Source: Siphonodentalium dalli
Taxonomy: Eukaryota > Mollusca > Scaphopoda > Gadilida > Siphonodentaliidae
Direction: 5' to 3'
DNA length: 64,000 nt
Assembly (NCBI GenBank): GCA_032622095.1
Contig: CP136062.1
Coordinates: forward strand, 16,089,710-16,153,709
Each line of letters begins with the position of its first letter. Position 1 is the stretch's first letter. Below the pieces are notes generated by a model that saw nothing but the letters and a program-made list of their open reading frames with translations, ran no database searches and was not told where the DNA came from. The position numbers were made by a program, and so were the translations under genes. Shown here one piece after another: positions 56,201-64,000 of the stretch.

Positions 56201-58401
56201 TTCGACAAATGAGTTATTATTAAAAGTAAAGCTAAGAATACGTGCGATGAATGGTAATTAACGAGCACATGCTTGGGCAGGAATTAACAAGTTGCATAAG
56301 AATAGCCAGCTGATTTATACAAAGAGATGTTGTAATTTCGAGAAAGCCTAATCTAACAAAGAAACGAACCTAACGCGAATACTATAGAAACGAATATCGG
56401 CAAAATCAATGTAGATAAACAAGGTAATAATTGTCCAAAAATTAGCACTCTGACACGGGACACAAAACATTAACGCGTATACCAATGTCTTTTACGCCAG
56501 GCGCCAACTGAAATTATAAAGACAAAACACATGGTAACCAGGGGCGGGACACAAAACATTAACGCGGATACCACTGTCTTTACGCCAGGCGCCAGCTGAA
56601 ATTATAAAGACAAAACACATGGTAGCCAGGGGCGGGACACAAAACATTAACGCGGATACCAATGTCTTTTACGCCAGGCGCCAGCTGATATTATAAAGAC
56701 AAAACACATGGTAACCAGGGGCGGGACACAAAACATTAACGCGGATACCAATGTCTTTACGCCAGGCGCCAGCTGAAATTATAAAGACAAAACACATGGT
56801 AACCAGGGGCGGGACACAAAACATTAACGCGGATACCAATGTCTTTTACGCCAGGCGCCAGCTGAAATTATAAAGACAAAACACATGGTAACCAGGGGCG
56901 TGAAACAAAACATTAACGCGGATACCAATGTCTTTTACGCCAGGCGCCAGCTGAAATTATAAAGACAAAACACATGGTAACAAGGGGCGTGACACAAAAC
57001 ATTAACGCGTATACCAATGTCTTTTATGCCAGGCGCCAGCTGAAATTATAAAGATAAAACACATGGTACCATCGCCGCGCGACGATTTGTCCCACAAAAT
57101 ATCCCAGTAAATGTAAATTTTCACAATCATCTCAGCAACTTTTCGCCACAACCATTATACCGATCCTCCTCCCACAAATTCATATATTAAGTTTTGTCAT
57201 GGAATGTCTCAGTACATTGATCCCGGGAACGATATGGGTATGTTCAATTCGACGTACCACCGTGTCCTTGACCACCGTGTCCTCGCGCATATACGCTCAA
57301 ATAGGCATGTTACTGGACGCTGTATATTCTGCCCCGACGGAGGCGATCACAAAGACATCCCTATATAGCCCGGACGAAGTCGGGCACATCAGCTAATTTT
57401 AAATAATGAAGACAATGAAATGAAGGTTAAACGTTGTAAGTTATAGTTTCTCACCGCCAGACTTTTAGAGTATCCCAGAATTCCCCACTTGGAAGCGGCG
57501 TACACTGGCTGTGAAGGTACAGGGAAAAACGCTGCAAGAAAAGAAAATAATATACATCAAAGGGATACTGTACTTAAATGTTGTTGTTGGTTTCTATAGT
57601 ATCTGAGTCGTAGAATAAGGTAACCAGATTTCCATTATTTGAAAGTCTGTTTAATACGAAGTAATATTACGGATGGCAGTTTATCCGGAATGTGAAGTTT
57701 TATACAGTTTTCAAGCAAATGTATCAAATCTAATAAATATTAGTCCCATATACTCATTTAAGTTATATATGATGATAATGACCCCATTTAATTCTACTTA
57801 CCGCCAGCCGATGCAACGTTGACAAAGACCCCCTTAATGCTACTTACCGCTAGCCCACGCGAAGTTGGTGGTGACCCCTTTAATTTTACTTACCGCCAGC
57901 CCACGTGAAGTTGATGGTGACCCCTTTAATTTTACTTACCGCCAGCCCACGTGAAGTTGATGGTGACCCCATTTATTTTACTTACGCCAGCCCACGTGAA
58001 GGTGATGGTGACCCCTTTAATTCTACTTACCGCCAGCCGATGTTACGTTGATGTTGACCTCCTTTAATTCTACTTACCGCCAGCCGATGTTACGTTGATG
58101 TTGACCTCCTTTAATTTTACTTACCGCCAGCCGATGTTACGTTGATATTGACCTCCTTTAATTCTACTTACCGCCAGCCGATGTTACGTTGATGGTGACC
58201 CCCTTTTAATTCTACTTACCGCCAGCCGATGTTACGTTGATAAGGACCCCCTTTAATTTTGCTTACCGCCAGCCGATGTGACGTTGATGGTGATTCCCTT
58301 TAATTTTACTTACCGCCAGCCGATGCTACGTTGATGATGACACCTCCTCCGTCTTCTTTGAAGCTTTCAGTGGCTAACATGCATCCAGTTATCATTCCTG
58401 T
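53130..58401 (-). CDS. 15-hydroxyprostaglandin dehydrogenase-like SDR, 3' four exons
   Basis: A spliced minus-strand gene. The exons 58401-58314, 57531-57455, 54179-54040 and 53232-53130 join in phase (1, 0, 2) into one frame of about 135 codons. Diagnostic features are VIINVASAGA (the beta-4 strand and Ser-containing segment), VYAASKWG with the catalytic Y-x-x-x-K pair, VNVLCPAFVKTAM (the region after beta-6), and a C-terminus like that of HPGD. The family comprises cytosolic NAD(P)-dependent oxidoreductases that oxidise hydroxyl groups. HPGD itself inactivates prostaglandins, but the invertebrate substrate cannot be read from sequence. The N-terminal TGxxxGxG cofactor-binding exons were not found up to 64000 and probably lie outside the window or in a gap I could not read. 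Introns carry exon-derived arrays and a Helitron. Nothing indicates a broken frame. Confidence 0.85.
53231..54040. other. Last intron of the dehydrogenase gene
   Basis: Contains (TA)n and C tracts (53290-53305, 53883-53893) and an old single arm of the 40.65-kb MITE at 53780-53930 (ATCGATATCTGATCACTCTG, GGTTCCTCGACTGGAGTC). The phrase ACCAATCAGATGCGCGCATT near 53410 has no clear role. Confidence 0.55.
54040..54179 (-). CDS. Dehydrogenase gene, penultimate coding exon
   Basis: Acceptor TTTATAATTTCAG|TTGGCG and donor CTGGA|GTGAGT bound 140 bases that read LAPGVKDIGIRVNVLCPAF, VKTAMTQDPAVIGSEAVKR, AMDEAGLL plus GA. The IRVN..CPAFVKTAM segment is the conserved SDR stretch after the catalytic helix that contacts the nicotinamide. 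The first 50 bases and the acceptor are the template of the 89-bp intronic array on the upstream side. Confidence 0.88.
54276..55780 (+). mobile_element. Helitron inserted precisely in the 89-bp array
   Basis: Starts TCTATATATATAAAACCCGC and ends with hairpin CCCGTCATTTTGTGACGGG then CAACCCCCTAG. The bases on either side (GAAA | TTATAAAG) join to the uninterrupted sequence of sister units, so both ends are fixed and no target duplication exists. The interior contains two direct repeats of about 245 bp (AACTCGGTCACGCTTTTGGC at 54325 and 54589) and a second diverged pair (CTCCCGAATTGAGTATGTTT type, at 55265 and 55506). No Rep/helicase gene is present. Confidence 0.93.
55906..56455. other. Unassigned insertion within the 89-bp array
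   Basis: Array sequence stops after CCAGGGGCGGG and resumes at GACACGGGACACAAAACATT. The 550 bases between resemble none of the other repeats. The ends are not diagnostic. Confidence 0.5.
57180..57396 (+). mobile_element. Helitron 3' end
   Basis: Hairpin CCCGGACGAAGTCGGG then CACATCAGCTAA|T at 57396 is a Helitron terminus (CTRR). The 5' end was not identified with confidence. It lies in the intron between the 57531-57455 and 54179 exons. Confidence 0.7.
57455..57531 (-). CDS. Dehydrogenase gene, catalytic exon (YxxxK)
   Basis: Acceptor TTTTCTTGCAG|CG and donor CTGGCG|GTGAGA. CG completes the Ala codon begun by the upstream exon, followed by FFPVPSQPVYAASKWGILG and YSKSLA. The Tyr and Lys of VYAASK are the SDR proton-relay pair. 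The 77 bases end at a codon boundary, matching the start phase of the next exon. Confidence 0.9.
57783..58313 (-). repeat. 47-bp minisatellite of exon end plus splice donor
   Basis: Eleven intronic units plus the real exon edge. On the minus strand each reads GTCACCATCAACGTAACATC, GGCTGGCG|GTAAGTAAAATT, AAAGG: about 28 bases of exon end and 19 bases of intron start. Three successive units share CTTCACGTGGGCTGGCG, showing local amplification. One unit (near 57985) lost a base at the junction. The donor GGCG|GTAAGT is intact in almost all. Confidence 0.94.
58314..58401 (-). CDS. Dehydrogenase gene, upstream exon (VIINVASAG)
   Basis: Acceptor TTTTTATCACAG|ACAGG and donor GGCTGGCG|GTAAGT. It reads TGMITGCMLATESFKEDG then GGVIINVASAG plus one base. 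The GGVIIN-[VM]-[AS]-S-A stretch is the SDR beta-5/active-site segment. Acceptor use one step later (CACAGACAG|GA) is possible and would shift the exon start but not the frame. Its 3' edge is the template of the 47-bp array. Confidence 0.85.
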
Positions 58402-58414
58402 CTGTGATAAAAAT

Positions 58415-58700
58415 GTAGTAAAAAATGTAGTAAAACTGTAGTAAAGAAAATGAAGGACTTTTCGGCGGGGATGTGTGTCGGTTGTATTACCCCCCCCCCC
58501 CCCCCCCCAATTCAGTTAAATCAACATTTTAAAATTGCATGCATGTCAAGGTATTCGCTGCATGTAGTAATAATGCAGTAAAGAAAATGAAGTACTTTTC
58601 GGTGTGGATGTGTGTGGGTTATATTACCCCCCCCCCCCCCCCAATTCAGTTAAATCAATAGTGTGAAATTCCATGCCTCTCAAGGTATTCGCTGCAAATT
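58415..58700 (+). repeat. About 150-bp tandem duplication with C tracts
   Basis: GTAAAGAAAATGAAG..ACTTTTCGG, GGATGTGTGTNGGTTNTATT, a C tract (58490-58508, 58627-58642), CAATTCAGTTAAATCAA and AAGGTATTCGCTGCA occur twice in the same order. Confidence 0.8.
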
Positions 58701-58837
58701 TCGCACTAAATATGTTTAACATATTCTCATTATTTGAATTACCAACCAGAAATTGGTGGGAAATTTATTTTTTTAGATCGGGGTCGCATATTTTCCTATT
58801 TAACATTTTGCGATGAAATAATCATCAGTCGAAAACA

Positions 58838-59438
58838 TTGGTATGAATCGAGAGCTAATCGAGATATATCAGAGCTAACTTTACACTGCTGTGTATGAAT
58901 CGAGATATATCAGAGCTAACATTGGTATGAATCGAGATATATCAGAGCTAACTTTACACTGGTATGAATCGAGATATATCAGAGCTAACTTTACATTGGT
59001 ATGAATCGAGATATATCAGAGCTAACATTGGTATGAATCGAGATATATCAGAGCTAACTTTACACTGGTATGAATCGAGATATATCAGAGCTAACTTTAC
59101 ACTGGTATGAATCGAGATATATCAGAGCTAACTTTACACTGGTATGAATCGAGATATATCAGAGCTAACTTTACACTGGTATGAATCGAGATATATCAGA
59201 GCTAACTTTACATTGGTATGAATCGAGATATATCAGAGCTAACTTTACATTGGTATGAATCGAGATATTTCAGAGCTAACTTTACACTGCTGTGTATGAA
59301 TCGAGATATATCAGAGCTAACTTACACTGGTATGAATCGAGATATATCAGAGCTAACATTGGTATGAATCGAGATATATCAGAGCTAACTTTACACTGCT
59401 GTATGAATCGAGATATATCAGAGCTAACTTTACACTCC
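58838..59438 (+). repeat. 37-bp minisatellite, about 17 copies
   Basis: Unit TGGTATGAATCGAGATATAT then CAGAGCTAACTTTACAC, plus shorter units lacking TTTACAC and longer ones with CTGCTGTG. Each contains the palindrome GATATATC. Confidence 0.95.
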
Positions 59439-59444
59439 TGTGGT

Positions 59445-59640
59445 TGTCTTCAAGTCTGAGTTTAGTGTGTCTGTTATTTGCAGAATGAGGTCCCCAGAGG
59501 GTGACTTTAGTGACGCTATCCCACATAGCGGGCTAGCATCACCAAATTCACCATCTGGAGACCTGATTCTGTATGGCGTCAGCTGCTATGGGCGACATAG
59601 ACTCAGATTGAAGTTGCCAAATGGTGAATATTGTTCTTTG
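59445..59640. repeat. Repeat family A
   Basis: TTGCAGAATGAGGTCCCCAG, GCGGGCTAGCATCACCAAAT, GGAGACCTGATTCTGTATGG, then TTGCCAAATGGTGAATATTG. The trailing half is interrupted by the following Helitron. Confidence 0.8.
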
Positions 59641-59643
59641 TTA

Positions 59644-60560
59644 TCTCATATATATTTTGAAGACCTCTGTTTGTCTGTCTGTATGTCCTTTATAGAATCG
59701 AAAACAGGTTGCCCGATCGAGACCAAACTTCCTATCCAAAGGTAAAATCCCACGGGAATCGTCGACGTCGCATTTTGGAGAAGCCCAGAGCACCAACTCT
59801 CCACTCTCAGTCACAAAAAAACGGCACTGCGGTGGTTAATCAAGTGATAATTTAATGAGCGTTTGTTTTTGACGCATCGCTATAAAGAGCGTTTGTTTAC
59901 CATTCAACGTTATTAGCATCTGCAGAGAGATATACGGGAACAATACTTTTGAGTGGATTCCTATGCGGGGAGATTTATTGGATGCCATAGTACTCTTACA
60001 ACATCATTGTTATAGTATGTATGACACTTAGGTCAGGGCTTAGGGGGGTAGTTAGTGTGGATATAGGCATAATGCTTCTCAGAAATCCCGGTTACAAACC
60101 AACACTCACAATTTCGTCTTTTGCATCAGATACCAACACCTCGACCGATCGGGACGAAACTTGGTACGTGTGTGTAGTTTGACTAGGTGGTCGTCGTTGT
60201 CGTATTGGCGAGCCCGTGCGACACCCGTGCAGCGCATGCGCAGACGAGATCTCGGAAACGGGTGGAGCTATCGACTTGAAATTTGGTATGTGAATGTATC
60301 TTACCCCGGATACGAATTTTATCGGGTCCCCGAGCACGTGCGACGCCAGCTTCGGGCATGCGCAGACCAGATCTCGGAAACGGGTGGAGCTATCGACTTG
60401 AAATTTGGTATGTGAATGTATCTTGCCCCGGATACGAATTTTATCGGGTCGCCGAGCCCGTGCGACGCCAGATTCGCGCATGCGCAAACCAGATCTCGGA
60501 AACGGGTGGAGCTATCGACTTGAAATTTGTTTTTTGAATAACCCGGACAACGTCGGCTAG
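59644..60560 (+). mobile_element. Helitron, 917 bp, with internal triplicated segment
   Basis: Starts A|TCTCATATATATTTTGAAGA then CCTCTGTTTGTCTG. Ends with the imperfect hairpin CCCGGACAACGTCGG and CTAG|T. Segment GATCTCGGAAACGGGTGGAG..CGGATACGAATTTTATCGGG repeats three times at about 122-bp spacing (60246, 60370, 60492). No helicase gene. Confidence 0.8.
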
Positions 60561-60584
60561 TTATATATATAATTATACGTTGTT

Positions 60585-60636
<52 letters not shown>
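60561..60636 (+). repeat. (TA)n microsatellite with a TTGTTCTTATATAT unit
   Basis: ACGTTGTTCTTATATATATA then a long TA run. It belongs to the same array as 61237-61480, separated by inserted elements. Confidence 0.85.
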
Positions 60637-60637
<1 letters not shown>

Positions 60638-60818
60638 TAGCAGGTGACCCGACTTCGTCCGGGCTTTGACATTGAATTGACCATTTTGACCCGTCCAAAA
60701 CACTCCCCGGAGAAAATTACCCGTAGGTATCAAATTTCGCCGAAATCCGTCCAGCAGTTTTCCCGGCCATAGTTAACAGACAAACAAACAGACAGAAGTC
60801 CCAAATATATACATTAGA
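60637..60818 (-). mobile_element. Non-autonomous Helitron, 182 bp
   Basis: Minus strand: A|TCTAATGTATATATTTGGGA at 60818, GGCCGGGAAAACTGCTGGAC inside, hairpin CCCGGACGAAGTCGGG and TCACCTGCTAG|T at 60637. Same family as 31315-31574. Confidence 0.87.
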
Positions 60819-61119
60819 TCATTTGTGGGTACCCGTTTCAAGGTGAAGGTCACCCCGGGCGGAAAAACTGACCCGATGAAAATCTCCCCCATTCCCAGGA
60901 ACCCCTAAGTACGAACACAGAATCACACAACACGCTCGTGTCTGTACATAGGCACAACACGCTCATGTCTGGACACATACACGCTCTTTATCAACGACAC
61001 TGCGGATATGAACGCTCTTTAACTATCACACGATTAACAACTCCTCGCCAAGGAGGGTGACAGGGGGGATGAAGAAGGAGTGGCCTGATGTTCTCAAAAG
61101 CGGTCCGATGACCATTCCC

Positions 61120-61236
61120 GTGGCTTTTTACCCTTAGATAGCAAGTTTGGGCTAAATCCGCCCGGCAGTTTTCCCGGCCATAGCTAACAAACAAACAAAC
61201 AAACAGACAAACAGAAGTCCCAAAATATATATTAGA
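61120..61236 (-). mobile_element. Helitron 5' end fragment
   Basis: Minus strand A|TCTAATATATATTTTGGGAC at 61236, then CTGTTTGTCTG-like and TGGCCGGGAAAACTGCCGGG. The 3' end is missing. The 60819-61119 stretch beside it has no recognised feature. Confidence 0.7.
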
Positions 61237-61482
61237 TTGTTCTTATATATACATTGTTCTTATATATACATTGTTCTTATATATACATTGTTCTTATATA
61301 TACTTTGTTCTTATATATATACGCTGTTCTTATATATATACATTGTTCTTATATATACTTTGTTCTTATATATACGTTGTTCTTATATATATATACATGT
61401 ATACACATTGTTGTTATGTATATACATTGTTCTGATATATATACTTAGTTCTTATATATATATATATACATTGTTCTAATAC
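61237..61482 (+). repeat. 17-bp minisatellite (ATTGTTCTTATATATAC)
   Basis: About 13 copies with variable TA length. Frames reading repeated hydrophobic LIYTLFLYI are by-products of the array. Confidence 0.93.
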
Positions 61483-61497
61483 ATTGTAATAATTTAG

Positions 61498-61641
61498 TAC
61501 CGAAAGCAGGAATTAATGTTTGTATTTCATAGTTCATAGCACCGAAAGCAGGAATTATTGTTTGTATTTCATGGTTCATAACACCGAAAGCAGGAATTAA
61601 TGTTTGTATTTCATGGTTCATAGCACCGAAAGCAGGAATTA
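61498..61641 (+). repeat. 42-bp minisatellite, left part
   Basis: Unit GCACCGAAAGCAGGAATTAA then TGTTTGTATTTCATGGTTCA TA, about 3.4 copies. It stops at GGAATTA where the element 61642-63001 begins. Confidence 0.93.
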
Positions 61642-63001
61642 GGGTGGATACACACATGCATGTAATGTCTGTATGTAAAATACATGTATTTTACATGGCC
61701 ACACCAATAATTGACAAAATTAATCACCTGCGCGCGAGAGGTCAATTTCACCAGTGAGTAGTTATGAGCCATTATCAAACAAACTGCCATCAAGAAATTT
61801 CAGGCCAGTCATAAGCATGTCTTCTTTCATGGATGCCGAAATGCGTAATTCTTGTCTGATATATGTTGCTGTTTTTCACGAGTTATAATTCATTTCGAAA
61901 AGTGGATTAGACCCGGTAGATTTTATACTTGATTGGTTTCTGTCATTTCTTGGAAACAGGGTCATCCAAAACAGAAATAAAATATGCAGAATTCTTTTAT
62001 AGGATGATACCGGCTTGTTGAGATTTCTCTGATAATTTGAGAGCGAGCTCATGTGATAACATTAATTCAATTGGGATTGCAATTATTCATTATAGCGCCA
62101 AAAAATAATGCAGGTACAGCGTTGAAATTAAAAAGAGTGACCCCCCCCCCATTTATATATATGTTTCTCAAGCCAAAGGTTGAACAAGCCCCTAACTGTC
62201 ACAAGCTTGAATTATAACATTTTCGACCATAATCCATGATTGGGGGAGGGGCTGGTTCTCGAAAGCTTCCAATAACTAAGGGAGTCAATTGATTGTATCA
62301 GCCGGGATTATCTGGGCAAGAATTACAATATAATGTTTTACTTAAATATTCCATGGTTGTAAATTTTGCGTATACATGCATGTATAACTGTATAACACAA
62401 GAGAGGAAAGGTGACGTAGTTGGGAACTCGTAGCTAGGCAGCCCTTTCGCCGAATGAAGACAAACAGCAACACCATGCATTCAAATTTTAATCTGTATAA
62501 TATGTTCATAATTATATGAATAGCATAAATTGCTGCATATTAGATTAACCACTCGTAGAAAACAGACACGACAGACATGACTACGATATTTATAAAGCAA
62601 GGTGTCAGGACTCAGGGTGCTGCATGCACACCCCTGTCGAGGAAATATGCAATGGTGAATTCGGTAGCTTCTGGGATAATATATCTCCGTGCATGTTGGG
62701 GGGTCATAGCCCCCTGCGTTGGGGAAGAGGCCATCACTGGTATTAACATCAATAGAAGACTGACAATGATTTAAACAGAACGTCGACCATTTGAGTTATC
62801 GCGCGAATAATTATTTTAAGCGGCCTGACGACTTCGTCCCAGTCAACGGCTTTTCAGCGGTTCAGAGTTTAACTCACTGTGGTCAAACACAGTCTCAATG
62901 ATTGGGTTGTCAGCGGACACATATTACACGGTGTGTATGATCCATGTAAAACGCAAAATACACGATATTTACAGAGATTACATGCATGTGTGTATCCACC
63001 C
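61642..63001. mobile_element. Harbinger-like non-autonomous transposon with TTA duplication
   Basis: TIRs begin GGGTGGATACACACATGCAT then GTAAT (25 bp identical at both ends, similar for further bases). TTA lies at 61639-61641 and 63002-63004, and removing the element plus one TTA restores the 42-bp unit GGAATTAATGTTTG. A 3-bp TWA target is characteristic of PIF/Harbinger. No transposase is seen in the 1.36 kb. Short C-rich and AT-rich stretches fill the interior. Confidence 0.8.
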
Positions 63002-63178
63002 TTAATGTTTGTATTTCATGGTTCATAGCACCGAAAGCAGGAATTAATGTTTGTATTTCATGGTTCACAGCACCGAAAGCGGGAATTAATGTTTGTATTT
63101 CATGGTTCATAGCACCGAAAGCAGGAATTAATGTTTGTATTTCATGGTTCATAGCACCGAAAGCAGGAATTTCATAGC
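63002..63178 (+). repeat. 42-bp minisatellite, right part
   Basis: About four units identical in phase and strand to 61498-61641, so both parts formed one array before the insertion. Confidence 0.93.
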
Positions 63179-63780
63179 AACCACCAAGGGTGCTTATATG
63201 TACCTAAGGCAGGTGAATGACGTCATATATTTTTTTCTATATCCATCAGTGTTTTTTCAAGATCGCGGGTATAGATTTTGGAGAAATTGTCACGTGACTT
63301 CCGGTTAGCAATCGTGTGGAGATTGCAAAAAAAAGCGGAATTGGAAATGAGGCATCGCGATAAGAAAGAAAGCAACTACTTTACAACTTACGAAGAATTC
63401 ACATGTGATTTAAGTCTATTAATTTCATATATTTACATACTAAGTGTGATTATCACTAAATCCAGCATTCCGATTGGTCGGCGCCCACGTGACTTGTTGC
63501 ATTTATTTCTCGATGAACGCGCAACAGCTCATAACCTCAAGCCCATAATTACATCGATACGTCATCGATACCGGAAAGAAAAACGCGTAATGTTTTGGGC
63601 GCATTTGGACTCGCGCAGGATTGACTTAAATTAAATCATCAGGTTTCAATATAAAGAAATTGTTCCTGTTAACTTTTGCCAAGGGTGCTATGGGATATTT
63701 TGGGTTGGTTTTGTCACGATACACTTTTCGATTTAAATACATTTACAAAAGTGGCTTTTTCGCTAAATGTATATAAATAT
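63179..63780. other. No recognised gene
   Basis: One 118-codon plus frame (63278-63634) is Lys/Arg-rich (MEKLSRDFRLAIVWRLQKKA) without a recognised domain or splice evidence. It may be chance. Confidence 0.3.
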
Positions 63781-63937
63781 AAGGATTAACTGTCATGTGG
63801 ACTGTTTTTATGGAGATGTAACCGTGAGGTAAGTGGTCATAGCGTGTATGTAAAACCCTTCGGGTTTTACACAAGTTATGACCACTTAACTCACGGTTAC
63901 ATCTCCATAAAAACAGTCCACATGACAGTTAATCCTT
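63781..63937. repeat. Near-perfect palindrome with about 75-bp arms
   Basis: AAGGATTAACTGTCATGTGG through GTGGTCATAGCGTGTATGTA faces its complement around AAAACCCTTCGGGTTTT. A MITE or cruciform-forming repeat. Confidence 0.9.
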
Positions 63938-64000
63938 ATTTAGACCAATTTCGTTCAGCTTAATGAAAACGAAAAATGAAGAAGTCATGACGATAATCCA

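Larger units (their letters stand above)
54181..57068 (-). repeat. 89-bp minisatellite of splice acceptor plus exon start (interrupted)
   Basis: About nine units besides the real exon: one at 54190-54275, one to two at 55781-55905 and about seven at 56456-57068. On the minus strand each reads CTTTATAATTTCAG|CTGGCGCC, TGGCGTAAAAGACATTGGTA, TCCGCGTTAATGTTTTGTGT, CCCGCCCCTGGTTACCATGT, so it holds about 39 bases of intron end and 50 bases of exon start. The array is split by a Helitron (54276-55780) and by unassigned sequence (55906-56455). Units differ by few bases. 89 is not a multiple of 3. Confidence 0.93.

Noticed and set aside
61237-61479. Hydrophobic repeat frames suggesting a membrane protein
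   Set aside because: They are translations of the TTGTTCTTATATATAC array.
63278-63634. 118-codon basic protein
   Set aside because: No recognised domain, and the neighbouring sequence is repetitive. Kept only as unassigned.
58402-64000. N-terminal exons of the dehydrogenase gene
   Set aside because: I searched the minus strand for an NNAG or TGxxxGxG coding signature with splice sites and found none.

Overview
This is a window of animal nuclear DNA, AT-rich and very repeat-dense. Spliced exons with GT-AG introns, APE-type LINEs, Helitrons, piggyBac-type and mariner-type MITEs, Harbinger-like pieces and many minisatellites all point to a metazoan. The mix of elements and the LINE 3' tails suggest a marine invertebrate, perhaps a mollusc, but the species cannot be told from sequence alone. 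Most short open frames here are chance frames in repeats. No prokaryotic, organellar, rRNA or CRISPR locus was seen. || Host genes: the clearest is the 3' half of a minus-strand short-chain dehydrogenase/reductase gene of the 15-hydroxyprostaglandin dehydrogenase type. Its four exons (58401-58314, 57531-57455, 54179-54040, 53232-53130) join in perfect reading phase and end at a stop codon. A second, less certain host exon (2742-2814, plus strand) carries a motif typical of FAD-dependent oxidoreductases. The most striking observation is that tandem repeats have grown out of the exon edges of both genes. There is a 47-bp array built from an exon end plus its splice donor, an 89-bp array built from a splice acceptor plus exon start, a 23-bp array built from the last codons and stop codon, and a 74-bp array starting at the donor of the 2742-2814 exon. 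In the dehydrogenase gene the working copy always sits at the exon-proximal end, and the decoys run into intron or 3'UTR. || Layout: 0-5 kb holds palindromic MITEs, the candidate exon and a piggyBac-type MITE. 4.6-9.7 kb is a diverged three-copy duplication. 10.6-11.8 kb is an element with 62-bp perfect terminal inverted repeats (TIRs). 12.2-14.3 kb holds two related minisatellites around a spacer. About 15.1-15.4 kb is a decayed Harbinger-like transposase piece, followed by a second piggyBac-type MITE. 16.8-19.0 kb holds 266-bp direct repeats and an inverted relative. 19.0-25.3 kb is a nearly intact LINE with one in-frame stop in ORF2. 25.4-30.6 kb holds a MITE, a decayed LINE and hairpin MITEs. 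31.3-32.5 kb has two small Helitrons. 33.0-37.5 kb is an L1-like ORF1 split by a 63-bp minisatellite. 37.6-38.7 kb is a reverse transcriptase pseudogene. 39.1-46.4 kb is a series of MITEs, including dense GGTTCTTC repeats. 46.7-51.3 kb has 33-bp and 52-bp arrays. 51.3-52.6 kb is a palindromic compound repeat. 52.8-58.4 kb is the dehydrogenase gene with its arrays and an inserted Helitron. 58.8-64 kb has further arrays, three more Helitrons, a Harbinger-like insertion and a terminal palindrome. || The genes do not form a pathway. What ties the window together is repeated mobile insertion into tandem arrays (Helitrons at A|T, piggyBac type at TTAA, Harbinger type at TTA), where neighbouring array units serve as natural empty sites that fix the element ends to the base.
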